Part shown: in pieces, positions 38,220 to 49,207 of the stretch
How positions within the stretch are numbered: the stretch's first letter is position 1
How the letters are laid out: the number at the start of each line of letters is the position of its first letter
Source of the DNA: Ascaphus truei
Lineage: Eukaryota; Chordata; Amphibia; Anura; Ascaphidae
NCBI GenBank assembly: GCA_036426205.1
Contig: CM071586.1
Coordinates: forward strand, 10,385,383 to 10,449,382
Length of the DNA: 64,000 nt
Direction of reading: 5' to 3'
Position numbers and translations under genes: made by a program
The notes under the pieces: generated by a model
The model's input: only the letters and a program-made list of their open reading frames with translations
The model's database searches: none
What the model was told of the DNA's origin: nothing

Positions 38220-39108
38220 GTATTTAAATATAGTTTTAATATGTTTAACCATTCGGAACCGATGTCCAAACAGGCAGCCCGTGCAAACCCATAGGCGCCG
38301 GCATGTCTGCTGGACATTGGAGTTCAAAGTAGCCAGAGGAAGCCCAGAGGTGGGGACAGCATTTGGTCAGCGGGGAAAGGTGGAGTACCAGGTCCGGAGA
38401 TCAACGGCCGTCCTCCGGGATGCCACTTGTTCTGCCAGACCTGGTGGAGCCTGTCCCAGCGGGTGGCATTGGGATGGCTGGGGGGGTATGTCACAGCTTG
38501 GGAACGTTCCCACGCGCTGATTGGCTGTCCGGTCTGCTTCTATTTTATGAATGATGCAAAGAATACTATAAGAAGCCCTGAGCCAATCAGATTGTGTGTT
38601 CCCCTTGAGTCTGAGCTGAAAGAGCGCGGGCGGCTTTTCAAAGATGCTTTGTTTGTAATAGCAAAGCAACCGGCTTCTATTTCCAGCCTGAAAATCCTGC
38701 CCGCCAGAGACTAAGTCACGACTTTTGCGCCCAAGTTCTCAGAATCGAACGTAGCAGACACGGCTGGGATTTTATGCCGATTTGAGTTCTAGAAGAGTTG
38801 GGCCGACTCGCGGTCAGGAGGGACCAGGTTCTCAGGAGAGAACGTAGCGGTGGCGTGTGAGATTTTATGCCAATTTGGGTTCCAGGAGATTCCGGTCAGG
38901 GTAAAACTCTCCCATAGAGATCCCTGCACCTAGGAGAGTCTAGTTTTCAACCCCAGACCCAAAGTAAGTGTGTCTTTGTGTCTGTATTTTGTGCATCATT
39001 GTGTAAAGCAAATTTATGCCGATTTAAATTACAATTTATTTCTCTTCCTTGTTTTGCTCAATGAATGATCCCGGTAAAAAGGTGTAAATAACCTGGTCTC
39101 CCGTGACA
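38220..39108 (+). mobile_element. R1 LTR-like repeat, copy b
   Basis: Shares with copy c the blocks 'ggtcagcggggaaag', 'tggagcctgtcccagcgggt' and 'ccctgcacctagg', and ends GGTCTCCCGTGACA at 39095-39108. No coding content. The left limit is approximate. Confidence 0.55.
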
Positions 39109-39586
39109 GTTATGTAGAAATATTCTCGCTGTTGCCAGGTTAAAAGCACGATTAGGGGAGGTCGGATAGGTCACAGGACAAAGAGAAGGACGTGGACAGG
39201 GACACTATCCCAAAAACATTCTGGAATTGGCTAGAGGCGTGTGCCATTTTGGCCACGATAATCGTGGAGAAAGAGCCACGGAAGTGCCCACCACTAATTC
39301 GCTATATGGGCCCCATTCGGGGGGCTCACCAGATTTGTGGGTGGGGATTGTGGGTGCGTTACGGTGAGGCTTTTCGGTAACACGCATCAGTAAACAAGAA
39401 GATCGGGTGAGATTATAAGGATATGGATCTGCGGCTGACCCATAATGAGGCCTCGGAGGGCGGGTCCATTTGGGTCAGCGCCGGCGGTTTGCAAAGCTCA
39501 GGGCCTTCGGAGGTAGGTGAGTGCGGGGGGTGGGGGGGTGCTGGCTTTATATTGACAGCGCAAGCAGGTTCAGCACGATTGACAAT
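39109..39586. other. Non-coding, unassigned
   Basis: Directly follows the R1 end. It may be the leader of the retroelement whose gag-like ORF lies at 40 kb, but no primer-binding site was verified. Confidence 0.35.
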
Positions 39587-40010
39587 ACCCCCACACCCCC
39601 CGAATATTAAAAAATACCCCCCGAATAAATATTTAAAAAAATACCTCCACACCCCCCCGAATAAATATTTAAAAAATATCCCCACACCCCCCGAATAAAT
39701 ATAAAAAAAATACCCACACACCCCCGAATTTTAAAAAATACCCCCACACCCCCGAATAAATATTTAAAAAATACCCCCACACCCAACGAATATTAAAAAA
39801 TACCCCCACACCCCCCAAATAAATATTAAAAAATACCCCCACACCCTCCGAATAAATATTAAAAAATACCCCCACACCCCGAATATTAAAAAATACCCCC
39901 ACACCCCCCGAATAAATATTAAAAAATACACCCCACACCCCCGAATATTAAAAATTACCCGCAACCCCCCCCCCCCGAATAAATATTAAAATATACCTCC
40001 ACGAACACGA
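39587..40010 (+). repeat. Minisatellite, units of about 22 and 41 bp
   Basis: Alternating 'cccccgaataaatattaaaa' and 'aatacccccacacccc' blocks, about twelve copies. Confidence 0.92.
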
Positions 40011-40029
40011 GGGGTCAGCGTGGCGGGAT

Positions 40030-40371
40030 TATGACGAGCAGTTCAGGCATAGGTGGCAGGGGGATACACGGTTGAGTTTGGGGAAGATGGACATGGAATT
40101 GTGGATGAAGTTAGTGGGACGGGGGAAGCAGGGGGGCGACGCCACCTTTCTCAAGGGTCTAGGTGATCGGCCTGGGAGCGATTCAACAAGCAGGGGCAAT
40201 AAAAGGGAGTGTTGGGCGTTTAATGATAAACACTGCAAGCTGGGGGCGGGTTGCAAGTTTAGGCATGTGTGTAGCCGGTGCAGGGGTAGCCACCCCATCA
40301 AGAAGTGCTTCAAAGGCCCTGGGCAACCGGAGCCAGGGGAGAGGGAAGGCGATAACACCGGTCAGCCTTAG
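40030..40371 (+). pseudogene. Gag-like zinc-finger ORF fragment
   Basis: The frame ending at 40371 contains CWAFNDKHCKLGAGCKFRH, a CCCH-type finger, directly followed by CSRCRGSHPIKKC, a second Cys/His cluster. This pairing is familiar from gag-like proteins of amphibian and fish retroelements; a DIRS-type origin is my tentative guess. It begins after a minisatellite, has no credible upstream domain, and is followed by a decayed Gly/Ser/Pro-rich tail. It lies just left of the direct repeats at 40621 and 41452. Confidence 0.5.
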
Positions 40372-40620
40372 CAGTGTGGGCCGTTGGCTAAAGGGGTACC
40401 CCGACTGGGAGAAGGTGGGTTTTTCTTGGAGGAGGGTTTAGAAGGGGGTTTTTCACACACCAGTGGGGGTTGAGTTAAAGGAGATAAAATTGGGACGTAT
40501 GGTGGGCCCATTCACACCCCCCCCCCCCCCTTTGCAAGCGAGCAGCAGTCAGGGTTTAGGGTCACAGTTATGGTGTGGGGGTGAGTCCCCAGTAAGTGGC
40601 CTTACTGGGTCCTCCAGTGG

Positions 40621-41156
40621 CGGAACTGTCAGGCCAGTCATCGTTGGGACAACCGTGAATATTCGAATGGGGCTCCATCCGATGCGGATGGGCCGCCAGG
40701 TAACGGTCCCCCTAAAAGATTGTGCGGGCTGGAGGTCGCCGACGCAGGCGGTCAGTCGCTGTAACCGCTGGAGGCACCAATCTTAGGCAGCTGGGCTCTA
40801 TCCTATGTGGTAGGCCCAGGCGGCTCTGATAAGGGGGACCTAGGGGCCTGGGAGAGTGTCTCTCGCGGTGAGAGTGTCTCTCCCAGTAACGGTAGACGGG
40901 GGCCGTGGAGAGTGCTCTCGTGGCGGCGAGAGTGTCTCTCCTGGTGGACGTAGATTAGGGCGGGTGGAGGAGGGCTCCCTTCGCCGGAAGATACCAAGAA
41001 TAGGGATGACAAAGGACTAAGATTATGGCTGACAGTTATTTGCAGGTATTGTTAAAACAATAAAGCTGTGACCATTTTTACTTCCACAAATCTGTGTCGT
41101 CTCAGTTTGTTAGGGGGGTGTAAGTAAACCACGCAGTAGGCACACTAAGCCGTTAA
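40621..41156 (+). repeat. Direct repeat, left copy (536 bp)
   Basis: Matches 41452-41973 closely, from CGGAACTGTCAGGCCAGTCA to GCACACTAAGCCGTTAA. It contains repeated 'gagagtgtctctc' blocks and AATAAAGCTGTGACC near the end, as would a terminal repeat with a polyadenylation signal. Confidence 0.85.
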
Positions 41157-41451
41157 GAAGAAGCAGAGGTCCCAAAATGGGGCCGTCGCGCCTATAATGG
41201 CCCGTGCCTCCAGGGGGTACTTAAAGTGCCTTCCTTTCCTTCCCCCCCACCACGAGGCTTGGTGGATTTGCACGCGAATCAACAAGGGGAGGGGCTAATG
41301 GGGCGGGCTATTTAAACCCTGCGCTTGCAAAAGCTACTCACTGACTCTGTTTTCCCACCCACCCATCCCATTGAGAATGTAATGTTGTGTTGTGTATAAC
41401 CATATTTTATGAATCTGTTAGCAGATCCATCGTTACAGCTTTGGCGGAACG

Positions 41452-41973
41452 CGGAACTGTCAGGCCAGTCATCGTAGGGACACCGTGAATACCCGAAATG
41501 GGGCTCCATCCGATGCGGATGGGCCGCCAGGTAACGGTCCCCCTGAAAAGATTGTGCGGGCTGGAGGCGCCGACGCAGGCGGTCCGTCGCTGTACCCCTG
41601 GCACCAATCTTAGGCAGCTGGGCTCTATCCTATGCGGGTAGGCCCAGGCGTCTCTGATAAGGGGGACCTAGGGGCCGTGGAGAGTGTCTCTCGCGGTGGA
41701 GAGTGTCTCTCCCAGTAACGGTAGACGGGGGCCGTGGAGAGTGTCTCTCGCGGCGGAGAGTGTCTCTCCTGGTGGACGGTAGATTAGGGCGGGTGGAGGA
41801 GGGCTCCCGAGATACCAAAATAGGGATGACAGGACTAAATTATGGCTGACAGTTATTTGCAGGTATTGTTAAAACAATAAAGCTGTGACCATTTTTACTT
41901 CCACAAATCTGTGTCGTCTCAGTTTGTTAGGGGGGTGTAAGTAAACCACGCAGTAGGCACACTAGGCCGTTAA
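41452..41973 (+). repeat. Direct repeat, right copy (522 bp)
   Basis: Second copy of 40621-41156, separated by 295 bp that includes a TATA-like 'gggctatttaaaccctgc' (41308). The tandem arrangement could be a split-repeat retroelement end or a simple duplication. Confidence 0.85.
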
Positions 41974-42789
41974 TAACTTTCTTCATTTCATGGCACCTTT
42001 TCATCGCTCCCCTGATATTTAGAGGTTATTGGCCCCCGCAGCTGCAGTTAGAGAGAAGAAGAGAGCCTGAAGCCCTTGCTAGTTGCCTGTGAACACGGAG
42101 AATAAGGACGGTTTGCTTTACCCTGATATACTTATCTTTACGGTGGGTATCTGCTCACGGCAGAGCTAGGTGATTGCATTACTCTGTGACTTTTGCTTAA
42201 GCTTTCATTCTTGTGTCCTAGAGGGGGGATAAGGGTCAAGGGAAGTACCTTGAGGTTCCTGTGGACCCAAGGGAACGGCCAGAAGAAAGGGTTCCTACCC
42301 TGAAACGTTGCCCCTCTTACCCTACCCCAGTGTCTTTATATGTTTTTCTGTTCCCCAGACCCTCATTTTTACCCCACACGTCCCTTCCCTTTGTATCTCT
42401 TCCCCCCCCCCACCCTAGTGGGATAATTATAGCTGTATACTTTGCTAAATGAGTCAGTGAGCCGTTCCAATTTTGTATATTTATATTTTTCACGCTATTA
42501 AATTTGTGACTTATTCTGAAACTATCTACGTGTTTCCATCTCTGATAAATTGTTCCAGACTATGCGCGTCTCTCCCTCCAGTTACCACGGCGACACTGCC
42601 AGGGTTACTGCTTACTTCCTGTCCCATTGTGAGGAGGAAATGTATAGCCCTTACCACACTTTGTATATATTTGTTAGCAATATTGCACCATGTTGTTTTC
42701 TTTATTTCATGGCACCTTTTCATCGCTCCCCTGATGTTTAGAGGTTATTGGAGAAGCTCTCACCCTTTCCCTTGAATTATTAGGGACGC
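41974..42789. repeat. Segment between 45-bp direct repeats
   Basis: 'atggcaccttttcatcgctc' plus 'ccctgatatttagaggttat' occurs at about 41988-42031 and again at about 42709-42750. Between them lie a hammerhead-like motif and the repeat shared with 34.5 kb. Confidence 0.6.
42270..42315 (+). ncRNA. Hammerhead-like motif, one core change
   Basis: CAGAAGA at 42280-42286 (U4 to A), stem II AGGG/CCCT around TTCCTA, GAAA at 42302-42305, then CGTTG. No clear stem I. A PLE-like relic. Confidence 0.35.
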
Positions 42790-43130
42790 TCTCACCTGTG
42801 TACTGTGTGTGTGTGTAATTAACAAGCAGCGGTACTGTGTGTGCATGTAAATAACAAGCAGTGGTACTGTGGGTGTGTAAATAACAAGCAGCGATAATGT
42901 GTGTTTAAATAACAAGCGGCAGTACTGTGTCTGTGTAAATAACAAGCAGCGGTATTGTGTGTGTGTAAATAACAAGCGGCGGTACTGTGGGTGTGTAAAT
43001 AACAAGAAGCAGTACTGAGTGTGTGAATAACAAGCAGCGGTACTGTGTGTCTGTGTGTAAATAACAAGCAGCGGTACTGTGTGTGTGTGTAAATAACAAG
43101 CAGCGGTACTGTGGGTGTGTAATAACAAGT
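42790..43130 (+). repeat. Minisatellite, unit about 31 bp
   Basis: About ten copies of 'taaataacaagcagcggtac' followed by tgtgtgtgtg with variable length. Confidence 0.92.
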
Positions 43131-43364
43131 AAAAGGGATAAAGGGGAATGTTACAGGGCAGTAGAGGCTTTTCCCCTGATATCTCAGGAGATAATATACA
43201 CATTAAATCATGGGACAGTAACCCCATTATTTTCTATGAACAGGACAGGTTTTATCCCTATGAAATGTAAATGTTTGGCAGATATCCCCACTACATATTA
43301 TATGCTGCAGCATAACAAGAAAGGCAGGAATCACTGCACACAGCAGAATAACAGGAGGTGACAA

Positions 43365-43932
43365 GATTAATAAGACTATCAGATATTATATTATTATCCC
43401 ACGCGCCTTTAAAGATGCCGTCCCACCTAGGGCCAAAATAAATCAGCGGCAGAGTTATATCCGGGGAACTGACATCTCTTTACAGTATCACACACCGAAA
43501 AATATTGTGATAACATTTATTAAATGAGATGAGAGACGCGGTGAGATAAACACTTGTCTGACACACATTCTCAGGGAGAAGCAGGAATATGTTATTCTGC
43601 ATAATACAATTCTTATATTATAAAGCATTTCCATTTACTGACACAGCACAAACATATATATGTAATGGGTATACGCTCGTTCCCAGAACAGGAACTAAAC
43701 AAAGATTAAAGCAATCAGATATCCCCAGGACAGGTATGTGAGATATATATATATATATATATCACATTGCAAAGTGCTGAAGGGGCCCTCTGGGTAACTG
43801 ATTAATACATGAGATATATTCCCCTTTTCTCTAGCTCGCTCACTGAAACCCTCCCAGTATATTCTTATTTGTACGTACTATATTATATATACTATTTCTA
43901 TGGGTTCCCCTGCTGGGCCGGGATCAGTACTC
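43365..43932 (-). other. TRIM copy 3 3' flank
   Basis: Inverted match to 22175-22770, including the edge block around 43365-43440. It contains (AT)n at 43743-43762. Confidence 0.78.
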
Positions 43933-45516
43933 CTAGCTCCTGATTCTGACCCAGCCATTATCATATACCCAGAACGCAGCATGAAGAGGCTCAGTGAAGG
44001 TAGCAGTGACGGTGTGTAAGTGTCTGATCGGGTCACACATCTGATAAAAGGACAGCCGCCCAGCCTCATAGTCAAGGTATATTCGTAATCTCTGCAAGGG
44101 AGACTCGGGATATATCCGTGTACGTATTGAGTCATGTATCACTGAATGATTATTATCCCACATGCGCAAACCCCAGGACTTTTTATTATGTCCTATGAGG
44201 GACTGACGTACTTTCCTTTCTATACTGGGATAGGAAATCCCTACCCACCTGTACCCTGATTCACTGATCTCCACCTCCCAGTAATGTTGTCCTGAGGAAA
44301 AACTCCTGGTGCTTAAAACCTGATAATCCCTAAATCGCTCTGGTGTATCCGGGCGTAACTGGTCTGTTTCTGACCAGGATGCAGTTTTCAGGTCACCTGA
44401 TACAGATACATTATTAGCAGCTGTATTTAGATCCAGTAATATGTCTGAAGTCTCCTGCACATAGATTCCGCTCTTTGCTATTAGATCAGTCACAATATCA
44501 GCTAATCTCTGTAAGGTCAGTGGGATCAGAACCTCATACAAATCCCCTACAGCAGGGACCTTATAAACCTCTCTCTCTCTGTCCTCATTACCTCCCTCCT
44601 CAGCATCACAGAAGTCAGCATTGCCTGATTCCAGTCCTTGTAAGACAGTTAATGGATCAGTGATGTTACACAGCTCCTCAATGTGAAGTATCTTCCTGGA
44701 CAGCTCGTTCTTCTTTATTTCCAGCTGCTGGATTAGATTAGAGACTCTGAGAGAAACCTGCTCTTCCCACCTGGTGATCTCACTCAGGGTTTGCTTCTCT
44801 AGGACTTCCAGCTGTTCCTTGATGCCCCTAATCAGGGCAGTGACTCGGTCTGTTACCCCAGCTGCTTTTTCTTGCAATTCTCTCCTCTGTTCCTGCAGAC
44901 TCTGGGCTCTTTTCTCAGTCTCCTCTCTCACTGAGGTCAGTTTCTCCAGAACATTTCTCAGTTTCTCCTTCTTCTTCTCAGAGGCCTCATTCAGCGGCTC
45001 CACCTGGTGTCCCCTGTGCTGTCCAAACACACAGCAGGACAAACAGATACAGGCAGCATCCTCAGTGCAGTAACACTCCAAGAGCTTCTTGTGGACTGGA
45101 CATTTCCTGTTCTTTAAGGAAGTGGTTGGTCCAGTTAAGACGTGTTCCTCTAACTTGCTGTGTTTCTTTAGGTGAATATCACACAGGGAGACTTCACACT
45201 GCAGACATGTTTTAGCAGCGGGTACAGAGGAGTCACAGTAAGTGCAGAAGATCACAGCCTCCTCCTGCTCCGGCTGAGTAGAAAAGAAACGCTCCATTAT
45301 GTTACACAGCTTCAGGTTCCTCTGCAGTGCAGGACGCCCCTGAAACTCTACTCTGCATTCAGGACAGGTATAAAGTCCAGATCCCTCCTGGGAATCCCAC
45401 ACATTCCCAATTCAGCCCTGGCAGAAGTTATGCCCACATCTCAGCATTACAGGCTGGGTATACGTGCTCAGGCAGATGGGGCAGGTTAGCTCCTCTCTCA
45501 GATCAGCAGACACCAT
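43933..45516 (-). pseudogene. TRIM25-like gene copy 3, nonsense in RING
   Basis: Minus-strand gene from ATG at 45516 ([15 protein letters not shown]) to the stop at 43933, 528 codons like copy 1 and closer to copy 1 than to copy 2 throughout. Codon 35, the sixth RING zinc ligand (Cys in copies 1 and 2), is TGA at plus 45412-45414, so translation from the normal start gives 34 residues. After it the frame is open: second RING half, B-boxes, coiled coil, and PRY-SPRY to the end. Re-initiation at the next ATG (45402) would give a protein lacking the first RING half and so no E3 activity by the usual mechanism. A sequencing error at this one base would restore an intact gene. Confidence 0.88.
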
Positions 45517-45850
45517 GCTTGGATGCAGCAACAGGAAACGAAACTGAAATTCTCTTATTATTCAGCACACAGGGGGCGGGGAGCTTGTTACTCAGACTAT
45601 TAACGTTGTAAGTTCCTGGCTGCACTATACAATATGAGGAATGAGAGAAATGTATGTCACGGGAGACCAGGCAATTATTTGTAAAGTGATATAAAAATAC
45701 AAATAGCAATAGTAGGACAATATGAATAAAAATATGAAACAGACATCTTACCAACTTCTTATACGTACCAGTGCCATCTCTTAAACTGCCATCTTTATTT
45801 CCCTATAAACTTTACACATAAGACGAGCATTGAGAGGAACGTACAGAATA
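45517..45850 (-). promoter_or_regulatory. TRIM copy 3 5' flank with ISRE match and R1 end
   Basis: Inverted match to 18225-18545. GAAACTGAAA at 45540-45549 fits GAAANNGAAA exactly. The R1-type end TGTCACGGGAGACC lies at 45655-45668. Both sit where their counterparts sit upstream of copy 1. Promoter function is not shown. Confidence 0.45.
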
Positions 45851-46174
45851 AATTCTATATCAGACTATATACCCGTGAGCGTATAATATCCCCGTCTGTT
45901 TCTACATGAGTCATAGGAACAGAGAATTTAGGTATTGTTACCAAAGCAGGAACAGGACCTAAGAGCCCATTACAGCGCCCTCTCCTGTGGTCAAATTATG
46001 TGTCAGGTGTAACAGGACTGGTTCAGGGACAGAACCTATTGAAGACCAAACAAGTAAGCATATTAATTGCCCCTAATTTATTGACTAGGAATATTGAATT
46101 ATTAAAATACTTTATTATAAGTAATAAGTAGAATAAGTGGGGCTGAATAGGCACATATATATACATATATATAC

Positions 46175-46212
<38 letters not shown>

Positions 46213-46569
46213 GCGCTAAGCACACTATGGATACATAAAAGAGGGCTATCAGATATGACGCCCGGTATAACGTACTGAATCTCGGGGATACAGATCCCTG
46301 GGAAATAGTATGAGCGGGTATAGGGGTTATTGGCATTATATTCCCTTTGCCCCCACTGGATAATACATCTGTACCCCCCCTATATGCCACCTAAACTGAT
46401 GGCTGCTGTTGCCGCGCCCGCAGATAATGACGCTAATTGTAAGTAATAAGTTGCTTACGTGACGTTACAATGAAGCTGGCCCAGTGTGTCTCACGCGGGG
46501 TTAATAAGTATTGATGTCTGTGTGTGTTTGGGCAAACATAAGATAAATCAGTGTGTATAGTCTGGAGTC
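45851..46569. other. Non-coding with (AT)n/(ATAC)n
   Basis: Beyond the duplicated TRIM unit. An alternating A/T tract lies at about 46150-46210. Nothing else recognised. Confidence 0.5.
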
Positions 46570-46572
46570 TAA

Positions 46573-46831
46573 GGCTGCGCTTGTAGTGCCCACGACATAC
46601 ATACATTGGCGCCGTCGTAAACGCGACACAATGGGAGCGACGTGGCGGCGTGAAATTTGGAAGCCGGGGAAATTTGATTTTTCAGAGGCTGTCGCCACAT
46701 GTGACAGCAGCTGAACCAATCAATGCCCATGTCACCAGCGACATCCCCGAAAGTTAAATTATAACTTTTGCAGGGGGTGATGGGTGACGTTACCCGTCGC
46801 GTCACGCGTTGCGAGCACTATAAGCGCGGCC
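46573..46831. mobile_element. PIF/Harbinger-type MITE, 259 bp
   Basis: Flanked by TAA on both sides (46570-46572, 46832-46834), the 3-bp target duplication of Harbinger elements. Terminal inverted repeats GGCTGCGCTTGTAGTGC and GGCCGCGCTTATAGTGC match at 15 of 17 positions. No transposase. Related ends occur at 12694-13477. Confidence 0.8.
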
Positions 46832-46834
46832 TAA

Positions 46835-47534
46835 CTCACAACGTGGCATCTTCACTGGCGCTATATACTAACTATATACAGCTAATGGGGAAATGTCCCT
46901 AGCTAGGGGTTTCCCTGAAGCAGCCACAATCTAATTAGGTGATTGGGAACTATCTTGGACCTAAGGGGGTTAATATGACCCAGTCTGGGTGCCACTGACA
47001 CCCAGATCTTATCTTCCTGTCTCAGCGCTCCCAAAGTTCCAATCTCCCCTCAGGAGATTCTAGCAGCCCTATTGGCTGTACTGTGTCACATGACCTCAGC
47101 TCCTGGGGCATTCTGGGGAGTGTTGTTCCCCTACAGAGCAACACAGTGAGGAAGAAGGGGGGGGGGGGCAGATGGAGACATGGCTACATGTACATTAGTG
47201 ATATGGTTAAGTATAGTATTCAGTGCTATACATTAATACAGTGTATTACTTAGTGCTGTTGTATATAGAAGAATGACTGATGAATTAAATATATAGACAC
47301 CCAAAGTTGTGGTGTAGTATTGAGATGAACACCACTGGGTATATGCATAGTTCAGTGCCCAATGTGCGCACAGGTATATCTGGATATTGATCTTTTGGAG
47401 GGTCTAACTTTGGTGACCATAAATTCCTATAGCAAAGGGGTGAATAGAAAGTCTTCATCTGCCACAGCTTTATATAACTCTACAGTATATAACACATAGA
47501 CAGAACCGTGTCAGACTGCCCGTGGCTGTGTCTT
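46835..47534. other. Non-coding, unassigned
   Basis: No domain or transposon end recognised. A G run occurs near 47160. Confidence 0.45.
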
Positions 47535-48424
47535 GTGCCAACATATACACGTGATGCGTGACCACTCCTCAGCCACCATAGTAATACCTTCCAACCTGGC
47601 ATTACGCCATCTGGCCGAAACAACCCAGGGCATTAGCCCCCCCCCACCTGCCCTAGGATCCAGTCTGGCACCCTCGAACCCCCCCCCCCTCCATATGGGA
47701 GACTATTTCAGCCCTTAATTAGTCTCACCGCCCTACCATAACTTCCAACCCCCTGATGCCGTTTTATACCCAATTGCCCACCGCCAACACACCCTACACC
47801 CAGGAACGGCGTCACCAGAGTACCCCAATCCCGCTTCATCTTGTGACTTAACTCCAGTGTCTACCACTGAAAAAGCTGTTACCCCTGTGACTTTAGGGGG
47901 TAGCCAGCCTTCATAATAAAGGTGAAGCCTGGCTACCCGTAAAAACCATGGGTCCCCAGCCGCTTATCTCTGCTCATAGACCGGGGACAATGTGTGCATT
48001 TCAACCCCTTAGCTGAAATACGTAAAGAACTGGGACTTCGGGAGCGGGACCCTGATAGGGGATACTGGGATGCAAAATGGGGGGAAACGTCTGTGAAATG
48101 GTTCTGGACAAAGTTACCGGTTGTCCTGTAACTTTACCCACTAATCGCGCCTGATTTGCGGGTACGCGTATACATTTTAATACCGGTATTGTTCCCCATG
48201 TAATATGATCAGCCAGTAAGTTCTACAACCAAGTTGTAAGACCAAGTTCTGAGAACACGTTTTAAAACCAAGTTGTAGGACCACGTTTTACTCCCCAAGT
48301 TCCCGAGCCCAAGTTCTAGAAATTAAAATGTGTTTTAAAATGTGTATTCATCACTATGAAGATCGTCCCGGTAATTAGATTAGCCGTTATGCCTGCATAG
48401 AGATAGTGGATCAAAAGGGAGGAT
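47535..48424 (+). repeat. 0.89-kb direct repeat, left copy
   Basis: Begins CTTGTGCCAACATATACACG, ends 'caaaagggaggatgag', and matches 49208-50098 with few differences. It has no TG..CA ends, so a segmental duplication is more likely than an LTR pair. Confidence 0.88.
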
Positions 48425-49190
48425 GAGTCCTTCCGATCCAAGAAATCTTCTTGGAAGACCATCTGATTAGGTCTTGTTTTAGAGTCCAGATCAGTTTGGG
48501 ATAATTTGCTTTATAGATGCTTTTTGCATCTTTGGTGATATAGGTCCCCAAATATTTTATCGCGTTCTTTTGCCAGTTAAAATTGAAATTTAGTTTCAGT
48601 AATTTCTCTGTATGTCTAGGGAGGTTGATATTCAGAGCTTCAGATTTGGATTGGTTAATCTTGAAACCTGAGACCTTGGAGAATTTATCTACTGCTGCGG
48701 CACAGTTTATTCGAGCATTTGCCCGTTCTGTGCCGCAGCAGTAGCCTGGCGCGCGCCCGAGTGTGACAGGCGCACGCCGAAGCAGCGGAAGAGCGCCCTC
48801 CGATCGGGGCGCTCTCCCTACCGCTGCCGGGTCCGCCGGGTCCCCCGGAACCCCCTGCCGCTGTCCCGCGATCGCGGGACACCAGGGCTCCCTCGGGGAG
48901 CCCCTGGACACGCGTGCAGGGGGCGCACGCTCCCGATGACGCGTGACCGCGCGTCTATGACGCGCGGCACGCCGAGGGGCGGCCACTAGCAAGCCGGGAG
49001 ATTTCCCGGCTTGCGGTACCGACCACACTTCAATAAAGTGTGTCGGTAGTGTAGTAGGTCAAACCGGTTAGGTAATGACGTAAGGGGTTTGGAGATAATT
49101 AATAGGATATCATCAGCATAGAGGGCCGCTTTATGTGATTGGGAGTAAACGTTTAACCCTGAGATATCCGGGCTATCTCGAATTCGTGCC
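48425..49190 (-). pseudogene. L1-type LINE reverse transcriptase fragment, interrupted
   Basis: The minus strand from 49190 gives SGLNVYSQSHKAALYADDIL with the catalytic YADD, then TSLPN. After an insertion it resumes (48688 to 48425) with VDKFSKVSGFKINQSKSEAL, AIKYLGTYITKD and LIRWSSKKISWIGR, the usual L1 RT C-terminal blocks. It is truncated on both sides exactly where the 0.89-kb repeats start. Confidence 0.8.
48689..49050. mobile_element. GC-rich insertion made of consecutive hairpins
   Basis: Interrupts the L1 RT between TSLPN and VDKFSKVSG. Perfect arms: 17 bp (48689-48705 with 48728-48744), 9 bp (48790-48798 with 48807-48815), a 20-bp palindrome (48862-48881), 8 bp (48885-48892 with 48896-48903), 9 bp (48947-48955 with 48959-48967), 11 bp (48989-48999 with 49004-49014), and an end hairpin with one bulge (49017-49048). 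The two outer hairpins resemble each other inverted (ACTGCTGCGGCACAG with TTTATT; ACTACCGACACAC with TTTATT), so the ends may be terminal inverted repeats of a MITE. No target duplication was found. Confidence 0.65.
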
Positions 49191-49207
49191 GCGAGGGGTT
49201 CAATACT

